A stretch of 64,000 nucleotides of DNA from Immersiella caudata. Its lineage: Eukaryota; Ascomycota; Sordariomycetes; Sordariales; Lasiosphaeriaceae. The stretch is taken from NCBI GenBank assembly GCA_030512335.1, contig JAULSU010000003.1, forward strand, positions 3,348,001 to 3,412,000, in the 5' to 3' direction. The notes below the pieces were generated by a model. The model did not search any database, was not told the origin of the DNA, and saw only the letters and a list, made by a program, of their open reading frames with translations. The translations under genes and the position numbers were made by a program. Positions within the stretch are counted from its first letter, which is position 1. Each line of letters begins with the position of its first letter. Below, in pieces: positions 56,701-64,000 of the stretch.

Positions 56701-57707
56701 ATATAAAGCCTGAGCTCGTGCGCCCGGCCATTGCTCAAACAAACGAAAACAGTCCTATCGATTCCCGGTTTAAAAAGCGTGGTAAATTAAGAGCCGAATG
56801 CCAAGCGATGGTCATATGAGGCCCGGGATGAACTTGAAGAGTGTGTTCGGCTCATTGTGTTTATCCCCGAGCAAGCGAGGCCCAAGCACCAGACGCACTT
56901 TGAGCGACATCAAAAATTGAGGATCAAGGCTGTCTCGAACGAAACCCGCGGCGCAAACGCTCCGGTCGACGTGGTTTGACAAGAGTCGTTGATCGCGTCC
57001 CCTTGTTAGACCGTCGTGCAAGTCCCAAGCTGTGGAATTGCTTAGGCAGAGATGCAATGCTAGTGTTGTTTCTAGAAGCTGGTTGTAGGTAAGGTAGATC
57101 AGTGCGGGGGTGGCCAGAGACGGCCCCGCAGCGTTGAATTTGAGCTGAAGGAGGCAAGTGGGGTCTCTTGAAACCATCGCCCGCTGGCGCCTGCCATCCA
57201 AAGACGGGGCGAAAATAGATCTGTTGGCGGTGGTTGCCGTGGCAACGACAGCTGTCGCAAACCGGGATTCTCGCCCAGCTTCCCGAAACGTGGGCCAAGT
57301 TCACGCTGGCCGACATCCGCTCCCCCCTCGATCACCTTTTTTTCGATCACAACACGAGTCCACGACAGCGGCGCTTTTGCATTCTTTTTTGGCGCGACTT
57401 TTACTCGAGGGTTGACTCCAACGACTTGTTTTCCTCCCTGAGATGCATCGCTGGAGCCAAATCGTTTGTTCGTGGGCGTGCTGAAGACCCGGCCGACAAC
57501 GTAAACAAGCGCAACCTGCGACCTGCACGTCATTCGCGTTCAATGACACGCCCCGCCAAAGACAACAGCTTTGTCGCCTGATACCTGCACACCGCGACGT
57601 ACTCCTACACCCTTTCCCACAGCTTCCTCTTGACATCAAAACACTGTCATCCCACCGCGTCCCTGCCTGCTGCTGCCGGCCCGCCCATCGTCCCACGAAC
57701 CGGCGAG
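53720..57707. other. Gene-free divergent tract, 4.0 kb
   Basis: It separates the rhodopsin-like gene (-) and ASE1 (+). Frames at 54624-55160 (+) and 55501-55992 (-) have no recognisable domain. A CTACCT-type palindrome is at 56086-56102, and half elements recur up to about 56380. The last 400 bp before ASE1 look like a pyrimidine-rich leader. I see no transposase or reverse transcriptase remnant. Confidence 0.55.
56086..56102. repeat. Palindrome ACCTACCT-A-AGGTAGGT
   Basis: Perfect 8-bp arms around one base. Further CTAGGTAG and GAGGTAG half elements lie within 300 bp. It is of the same type as the palindrome at 3048-3059. Confidence 0.7.
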
Positions 57708-60068
57708 ATGGACACCAGCTACTTGGCCCAGCAGGTCAACACCATCATCGGCCAGCTGCACGGCCTGTTTGACGAGATCGGGGTCCCTAACCATGACCGC
57801 GAAACCAGAGAAGCTGAGGTACGCTTGGAAACCGTGCGGATGTCGCCCAGCCCGTCCTGACGCATGCAATAACAGCTCTTTTCGGCTCTGTCCGAAGCGC
57901 TACACAACCAGGTCCACCTGGTAACATCCGAAAAGAAGGAGTTGATTGAGGAGGCACAGAAACTGGTCACGGCGATACGACAGATGGAGTCGTCCCTCGA
58001 TGATTCTCGCCCCCGCCGAGGAGATTATCAAGGAGAAGAAGACGACGACCTGAAGATTACGTACCCCCTCACGCGGTGCCTTCAAATGCTCAAAGAGAAG
58101 CACATTCAGATCAGCAGACTCCACCGGGAGCGCTTCGAACAGGTCAAGAGTAAGTGAACCGCACTACACGGGCAACGGGTGATACTAACTGGCGCAGAAC
58201 TTGTCCAGGCCCTTGAGTCATACTCGCTGCATCTCGAGCCAACATTCGTCAAGTTGGCGCTTCCTCCCACGGGGCCTAACCAGTCGATACCGACAACGTT
58301 CGACCTGTCGCCCTCGTATGTTGACAAACTCGACGACGAGTTCACGCGGGTATACGAGGAGTATACACGCCGCGTCGCCACGGTGAAAGCCCTGGCCGAA
58401 AACATGATACAGCTTTGGGCTGAGCTGGGAACGCCGCAAGCTCAGACAGACGCTAACATTATCAAATATTATCGCGATGCTCCCGAGCAGCTCGGTCTAC
58501 ACGAAGAAGACATCGCCAGGCTTCGATCCAAGAGGGACAAGTTGGTGGAGGAGAAAAAGAGTCGTGAGAGGCGCTTGCGGGACTTGAAGGCAGCAGTCGA
58601 GGCTCTCTGGGAGAAGCTTGGCGTTGACGAGCAAGAACGTAAGGCGTTCCTCAACAGCAATCGCGGCTGCGGCATCCGGCAAATCAACGAGTTCGACGAC
58701 GAGTTGGGGCGCTTGAACGAGCTCAAGCGACAGAACTTGCACTTGTTTGTCGAGGATGCGCGATTCAAGCTCCAAGAACTGTGGGATGCGCTGTATCTTT
58801 CCGAAGACGAAATGCTCGAGTTTACTCCAGCCTTTTCCGATGTCTACAGCGATGCTCTCCTCGAGGCCCACGAGCGAGAGATTGCTCGGCTGGAGGTACT
58901 GAGAGAGCAGCGGGCGCCAACTTTGGCGCTCGTGGAAAGGCATAAGACCTTGGTCCACGACCGAGACGAGCTGGCCGCATCGAGCCAAGACGCATCGCGA
59001 CTAATGATGCGAGGGCAGAAGGGCGAGAGACGCGACCCCGGCAAGCTGTTGCGCGAGGAGAAGATGCGAAAACGGATAGCCAAGGAGCTGCCCAAAGTTG
59101 CGGCAGATCTCCGTAAAACCCTGGAGAAATGGGAGGATGAGTACGGCCGACCGTTCCTTGTCCATGGCGAGCGTTACCTCGACATCATCGACCTAGACGA
59201 AGCGAAAACCGCCCCGCCTAGATCGAAGACTCCCGCCCCGGCCTCCTCAGCAAAGATTGTGAAGCCCGCCACTCTAAGCAGGGCTAACAGCGTTGGCAAT
59301 CTAAGGAGTAAAGCCGCAGCGAAAACGCCGACAGCTCCGAGTACTGCCAAACCAGCCCCAGCAAGAAGCCAGGCGCCCGTTGCAAACAACAAGGGAAGCC
59401 CTTCCCGTATCCCCGCGCGGGTACCGCTGTCAAATCTCAAAAATGGGAATAACTCTCCTGAGCGGACCCGACCGCGGGCCGAGTCGAGGGCTGAACCGAC
59501 CAATGCACGGAATGGGGGTCCGATGATGAGGGCGCCGCCGCCCAAGATGCGTGACCTCATGCCCGCGCCACAACTTGAGACACCGGCGAACCACTACCGC
59601 GGCACTGGTCTCGGGTCTAGCATTGTCCGGCACGTTGAGCCTGAGGATGTTTATGATGACAGATATGTGTCTCAGGAGAGCAGCAGGCCGGTTTCCCGTG
59701 GCTACCACGCGTCCATGAGACAACAAGATGAGCGAATCGGTCAAGCGTCCTACATGCAAGCACCGCCAGCACCCCGCCAGATCTCCAATACGTCGGCGTC
59801 CACAGTAGTCTCCGGCTCAGAGAATTGGGAGACGTACGACGACAACTCAGAGCCGGAAATGGACGCCTCGGATACCTACTACGCCAAACTGCGGGCTGCT
59901 CGTGCGGGCAAGAGGATGTCACCCGAGACGGGTTATGCGCGGCCACACACTGGACAGGCCAAGAGGCAGCGCGGGTTCCCGCCACAGCATGCAGGCCATG
60001 CTATGGTGGATGGGGAGGGTAACCGGATTGTGTCCGGGAGCGAGTGGACAGACGAAGATGCTTTTTGA
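57708..60068 (+). CDS. ASE1: Anaphase spindle midzone protein Ase1/PRC1 family
   Basis: A 751-aa microtubule bundler that crosslinks antiparallel microtubules at the spindle midzone and also interphase arrays. Exons are 57708-57818, 57876-58149 and 58198-60068 (introns 57 and 48 nt), joined as REAE-LFSALSEAL and QVK-KLVQALES. Helical dimerisation and rod regions cover residues 1-250. The spectrin-like microtubule-binding core covers about 280-440, with the hallmark FKLQELWDALYLSEDE near 315-330 and KWEDEYGRPFLVHG near 430-445. The tail (about 460-751) is basic, Pro/Ser/Arg-rich and disordered, as in PRC1, and would hold CDK sites. The first exon is only 37 codons. Confidence 0.95.
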
Positions 60069-61190
60069 CGAAATATAGCGATGGACGCATCAACGACACA
60101 CGAAGACGAAGATGAATGATGGCCCATCACGACATGCTGTCCTTTCCGATGAAATTCGGCGATCGTGGGTCCTCCGTCAGGCGTTGCTTCTCGTGTCTGG
60201 ATCACAGTTCCCTGTTTGGCTTTCTGGGGCGTCAAAAACGTATGGCTTTCTTACATGCTTGTTCTCGGGTATCGCCGCGAGGCAGCTTGTTGGTTCGGGA
60301 TGCCAATGTTGGAAAGAAGGAGGAAACCCCATTATAAAGCACGGTATCTGCATATAGATGCCCCGCCTTACCATAGTCTCTGCTTCACGCTGTACTTAGT
60401 TGTCTTTATTGTTTTTGTTTCCTTCCGGACACGTCAATCCGGTGGAACGGGTCAGGGGGGGATATCGGGGGCGATCGGAGCGCCGCGTAGGAGCGCGGGA
60501 AATGTTTACTACAGGCGGGGTCTGGGGTTTTGGGAAGGGGCGATGAAGGGACATCAGCTGGCGTTATGGGTTTCACCGATCTAGCCGGTTGCGGCGGCTT
60601 CCGCGGTTCGGTTCTTCTTTTCTCTCCCTCTCCCTGTGTGAGATACGTTAGTTTGGTGTTATCTTGGCTCGTAACTATGGCTGTTTCTGTCTCGTCCAAC
60701 AAATGAGCTTCCAGGCTAAAGAAGGTGTCTGTTGATAGCTTACCATTGAAGAGCAAATGTAAATCCGTCCTCCACCGCGATGAAAACGCTCCAAAGTGGG
60801 GCAATCCGATCTAGCATGCCACCAACCCCACCGTTGCAACGAAAGGGACGCGCCGTTAGGCTGGATCGCTGAGGGAAGCACTGGGAAGCTCCTTGCCTTT
60901 CTTGTTGCCCCTGGAGGTTGCGGCCCACGTCAGCGCGACCTGGACAGGCTTGGCTTTGTTTCCAACCGCTGCAGGGCTGTCGAAGCCGCCTGCGCCGCTC
61001 AGCCTCGTGAACCGCGTGCTCGTCGCGGATGACCTAATTTCTTCCACTCTATCCCCCATTGCATGGAAACAATCCTCGCCGCTGCGGATTGTCCTGGAGA
61101 ACAACGATGCCGGAGCGCACATAGACACGGCTGCACTCGTCAGGCGCTCGCTCTGCTGAACGCCGCCGCGCACTCCGTTCCACCCTGGTC
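60069..61190. other. Intergenic region, ASE1 to IRS4-like, 1.1 kb
   Basis: It contains the ASE1 3' untranslated sequence and the promoter of the next plus-strand gene. A minus-strand frame at 60406-60804 is Pro/Lys-rich, but has no relatives that I recognise and is not supported by splice signals. Confidence 0.55.
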
Positions 61191-63482
61191 ATGCAACCCA
61201 TCAGCAACCAAGGCCGCGCCTCATCCTCTGCCTCATCCAACCCGGCAAGCAGCGGCAATGACGGCAATTCCAATAGCAGCGCCCTTTCAGCGGCCCTGAA
61301 AGGCGCAACCCTCGCCTTCCAGGCCCAGAACCAAAACAAATCCCCCGCCGGTGCAGCAGATCGTCCCGGTCCCGGCCTCGGTCCTGCAACCGGACCTGGC
61401 CCCACGCAGATCCCCCCCAAACCCAAACCTAAATCACCGCCATCGACAACGGACAATGGAGCCCTCCGCGCAGCTACCCAGGCCGCCCGGGAATGCTCCC
61501 GCTCGCGCCAACGGTCTCCGGCCGGAAGCAGTGTGAGTCGCCAAGCTACAGGAGGAAGCATCGGCGTGGCTGCTCCCGATTACCACCTGGCTCCGCCGGG
61601 ACATCAGAGTCCTAATCCAGAAGCGAGGAGTTCGGCGTCGTACATTGCGGCTACGCTGGCGGCTAGTAGGACGGGTTCGCCCACGCCAGGGCTAGGGTTT
61701 GCGACTTCGCCATTGTCGGCGACGCAGTTGCATTCGAGGGTGCAGAGAAGGCCGAGTCTAGGGGCTGGTTCCGGTGGTGGTGCCGGTGGACAGGGTATGG
61801 AGGGTACGGATGCCGAGCCGATTCAGCCTACAGGCTCGTTGATATCGTTGTTTGAGGGGAAGAAGGGGCAAGTGGATGTGGACCCGGTTAAGAGGCGGGA
61901 CCCGGGGAGGCGAAGGGAGGAGAGGTGGGTGATGACTCTGGAGAGGGAGAGGAGTCTGGCTGAGCAGGAAGGAGAAGTGCCGAGATCGAAGTCGAAGCCG
62001 GACGTCAAACCGAAGCCGCCCCCTTCGGTTGTTGTCAGGGCGGCGACGTTTAAGGGGGCTGAGGGACCAGAGGGGTGGTTGGGAGCCGGGAGGGCGAGTC
62101 CGCAGATGAGCCCTAAGTCGAGTGTTGTTGTTCGTGGAGCAGACGACGCCCAAAGTGCGGTCGATGGTGATTCATTCAGTCGATCAGAAGGCCAGAGTAA
62201 GCGTCAAGTAAAGCCGCCTGTAGCCTCTCGGAAACCAAAGGTAGCTCCCCAAGGAGAGACTACCACGGAAAGGAAGAGGGAGACGACGCCGCCTCCTATT
62301 CACCACGCACGACGCCCAGTTACAGAACTTATCTCGCCTGAACCTCGGAGAATCATCAAAACGCCCCAGCTTGAACCTCCGCAACTTCCGGCCAGGGGCC
62401 CAGTAGCTTCGACGAAAACGTTACCGCGGCGCACACTGTCGCAGAGCTCGGCCTCGTCCGATGATAGCTTTGTATCCGCTTCTTCAACTCAATCTCCTCG
62501 AGCGATGTCCCCGGTCAGGCACATCGAATCCCCAAGCCCATGCCCAAACTCGTCGTTGCCCCTCCGGAGGTCAACACAGGCAAACATATCAAGGTCTTCA
62601 CCACTCCACCTCAACTCATCACCAGGCCCACGGCCCGAAGCAATACGGCGCCTTACCTCCCCAAATGCAGCCTCCCCCTCCAGTTCCAGCCTCGCCCTCG
62701 ACTCCCTCACGAACGCCATTGTCGCGAGCAACCTGGCCTCCGCTCGGTTGGCCACACAATCCTCCTCTCCGGGACCCCCTCCCCTCCCCGCCCCCCGTCG
62801 ACACAAGCAACGTCCAGGGAGCCCCCAGTACCTCCAGCCCCAGCGCACAGCAGATAGCCTCCAACGTGACCGCACAGGCGGTAGCAGCCGTTCGCCTGGT
62901 GCCCGCTCGCAACAGCAAGACCCAAAGCAACGCACCGGTATGCTTCGTACTCTACGAGCGCCCCACTCTTCGCTCTCGGACGACGAAGATGCCCGCCGCA
63001 GAACACACCGCACTCGCAAGAAGACTTTGCACCCACTCAGCGGCGGAAAGAAGCATGCACACAATGAAGGATCCCGTCGACGCTGGCGGGATGAGGTCTC
63101 GCCTCGTGAGCGGCGTCGCTACGAAGCTGTATGGGCGAGTAACCGCGGCTTATTTCTACGACCTGGCTGGGCCTACAACGCATCAAACCCAGAGGACTAT
63201 GGAATAGCGGGAGAAGGGACAGTCGAGGCAGGGCTAGTGGTGAACATTGTGGTGAGGGGCATCTGGAGCAGAAGCCGCTTGCCAGCGGACGAGCTCGCAG
63301 AGGTTTGGGATCTAGTAGATAAGAGAGGGGATGGCACGCTGGGTAGGCAGGAGTTTGTGGTGGGTATGTGGCTGATTGATCAAAGGCTAAGGGGAAGAAA
63401 GATACCGGCAAGGGTGGGGGAGAGTGTGTGGGCGAGTGTTAGGGGCGGGCTGGTAGTTCCGGCGCCAAAGAAGAGGAGGTAA
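61191..63482 (+). CDS. IRS4: EH-domain protein, Irs4/Tax4-like
   Basis: A 763-aa protein in one exon. Irs4 and Tax4 of yeast bind the phosphatase Inp51 and regulate PI(4,5)P2, cell-wall integrity signalling and autophagy; Irs4 is also linked to rDNA silencing. The single EH domain is C-terminal, about residues 650-755: RRYEAVWASNRGLFL, then a first helix-loop, LPADELAEVWDLVDKRGDGTL with the EF-hand-like acidic loop, and QEFVVGMWLIDQRLRGRKIP. The upstream 640 residues are disordered, Pro/Ser/Arg-rich, with SKPDVKPKPPP-type proline motifs. A single C-terminal EH domain behind a long disordered region is the usual Irs4 layout. The start is the first in-frame Met. Confidence 0.92.
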   Translation: MQPISNQGRASSSASSNPASSGNDGNSNSSALSAALKGATLAFQAQNQNKSPAGAADRPGPGLGPATGPGPTQIPPKPKPKSPPSTTDNGALRAATQAARECSRSRQRSPAGSSVSRQATGGSIGVAAPDYHLAPPGHQSPNPEARSSASYIAATLAASRTGSPTPGLGFATSPLSATQLHSRVQRRPSLGAGSGGGAGGQGMEGTDAEPIQPTGSLISLFEGKKGQVDVDPVKRRDPGRRREERWVMTLERERSLAEQEGEVPRSKSKPDVKPKPPPSVVVRAATFKGAEGPEGWLGAGRASPQMSPKSSVVVRGADDAQSAVDGDSFSRSEGQSKRQVKPPVASRKPKVAPQGETTTERKRETTPPPIHHARRPVTELISPEPRRIIKTPQLEPPQLPARGPVASTKTLPRRTLSQSSASSDDSFVSASSTQSPRAMSPVRHIESPSPCPNSSLPLRRSTQANISRSSPLHLNSSPGPRPEAIRRLTSPNAASPSSSSLALDSLTNAIVASNLASARLATQSSSPGPPPLPAPRRHKQRPGSPQYLQPQRTADSLQRDRTGGSSRSPGARSQQQDPKQRTGMLRTLRAPHSSLSDDEDARRRTHRTRKKTLHPLSGGKKHAHNEGSRRRWRDEVSPRERRRYEAVWASNRGLFLRPGWAYNASNPEDYGIAGEGTVEAGLVVNIVVRGIWSRSRLPADELAEVWDLVDKRGDGTLGRQEFVVGMWLIDQRLRGRKIPARVGESVWASVRGGLVVPAPKKRR

Positions 63483-63912
63483 GGGGGTGGTCTGCAAAAC
63501 CTGTGAGATAGGGAAGTATGACTATGTAAAGATACACTGGTTAGAGGTAGAAGGTGACTGAAAGGAATAGTGTGTTGGATTTCGTGGTCAGTTCTTCCCA
63601 GTGGTGCTCTCTGGCCTGGGGATCGTGCCAACCCCTCCACTTCCATGAAGCCCCGAACAACATAAGCTAAACAACAACTTGTCTATTACACATACGACCA
63701 TACCCACTGGAAAACTCGGGATCCCGTCTGCTCTCCCATAGATAAGCCAGCGAGGGCCGGACTAGTAGTTGGGTCGGTGACGACCAGCGAATCCCCGGTG
63801 TTGTATGTTTTTTTTGGCGGTTTTGCCTTTATTATATTCTATAATGAATTATTAGGTACCCAAGCACATGCAACAGAATCAAGATAAGACGCCATGCAAT
63901 AGCCGAACTTGC
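63483..63912. other. Convergent intergenic region
   Basis: It lies between the IRS4-like stop and a likely minus-strand gene end. It includes a T8 run near 63807 and AT-rich sequence at 63825-63860 compatible with 3' ends on either strand. Confidence 0.5.
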
Positions 63913-64000
63913 TCATGATGCCTTCCTTCTGTCCAGCGTGGCGAGGAACGTTTCCACACTCTCAATAGGGTAGTTCCACTGCGTGGCATTCCCCGTAGCC
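63913..64000 (-). CDS. Possible C-terminal end of a gene cut by the window edge
   Basis: On the minus strand, bases 63999 to 63913 give 28 codons then TGA: an aromatic/hydrophobic peptide containing TQWNYPIESVETFLATLD and ending DRRKAS. The composition is protein-like and the frame is open to the edge, but 28 codons is too little to name a family, and it could be chance. Confidence 0.35.
   Translation of the reverse strand, partial: ATGNATQWNYPIESVETFLATLDRRKAS

Noticed and set aside
61049..61561. Minus-strand open frame of 170 codons
   Set aside because: It is antisense to the start of the IRS4-like gene, with only Gly/Pro/Arg-rich sequence.
62461..63207. Plus-strand open frame of 248 codons inside the IRS4-like gene
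   Set aside because: It is an overlapping shadow; the primary frame continues into a clear EH domain.

Overview
The window is nuclear DNA of a filamentous ascomycete, most likely a Sordariomycete. The protein genes carry short GT-AG spliceosomal introns (about 45-144 nt). Intergenic DNA is rich in homopolymers and microsatellites. The protein set is typical of Pezizomycotina: a FHA-RING Dma-type ligase, Atg16, a Pth11/rhodopsin-like membrane protein, an Irs4-like EH protein, and HAM1-like and DUF5321-type proteins. I see no bacterial operons, CRISPR arrays, rRNA, convincing tRNA, or intact transposon.

Layout. 1-6142 is a gene-poor tract with simple repeats. 6143-7023 is a small lysine/glutamate-motif gene whose reading frame is uncertain. 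7571-11815 is a compact mitochondrial-looking block: a CDF metal transporter (-), a SIRT4-like sirtuin (+) and a one-TM DUF5321-type protein (-). 12211-18513 is an intronless separase (+). 19081-21802 is a five-exon HAM1-like protein (-). 24094-25640 is the H3K79 methyltransferase Dot1 (+). 25914-26630 is Atg16 (-), facing away from Vps16 (27112-29935, +). 30448-32480 is a Dma-type FHA/RING E3 ligase (-), divergent from the mitochondrial processing peptidase alpha subunit (32850-34627, +). 35119-38149 is a six-exon YML020W-like protein (-), divergent from the 13-S1-repeat ribosome biogenesis factor Rrp5 (39243-44775, +). 46831-48531 is a fungal protein of unknown function (-). 52135-53719 is a seven-TM rhodopsin/Pth11-like protein (-). 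57708-60068 is Ase1/PRC1 (+). 61191-63482 is an Irs4/Tax4-like EH-domain protein (+). 63913-64000 may be the last coding bases of another gene on the minus strand. Long gene-free tracts lie at 1-6142, 48532-52134 and 53720-57707.

Functional themes. Three genes control or execute mitotic exit: separase cleaves cohesin, Dma-type ligases restrain exit and septation, and Ase1 builds the spindle midzone. Two vacuole/autophagy genes, ATG16 and VPS16, share one 481-bp divergent promoter. Four genes look mitochondrial (the CDF transporter, the sirtuin, the DUF5321-type protein and MAS2). Fungal genes are not in operons, so these groupings may be chance; only the head-to-head pairs have an obvious route to shared regulation. 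Exon boundaries come from splice motifs plus unbroken reading frame and recognisable protein motifs across each junction. I found no clear new multi-gene system. The most unusual items are the psi-K-x-E repeat gene at 6.1-7.0 kb, the cAMP-response-element palindrome beside a perfect hairpin at 22.8 kb, the G-tract just upstream of the HAM1-like gene, and two conserved-looking genes of unknown function.
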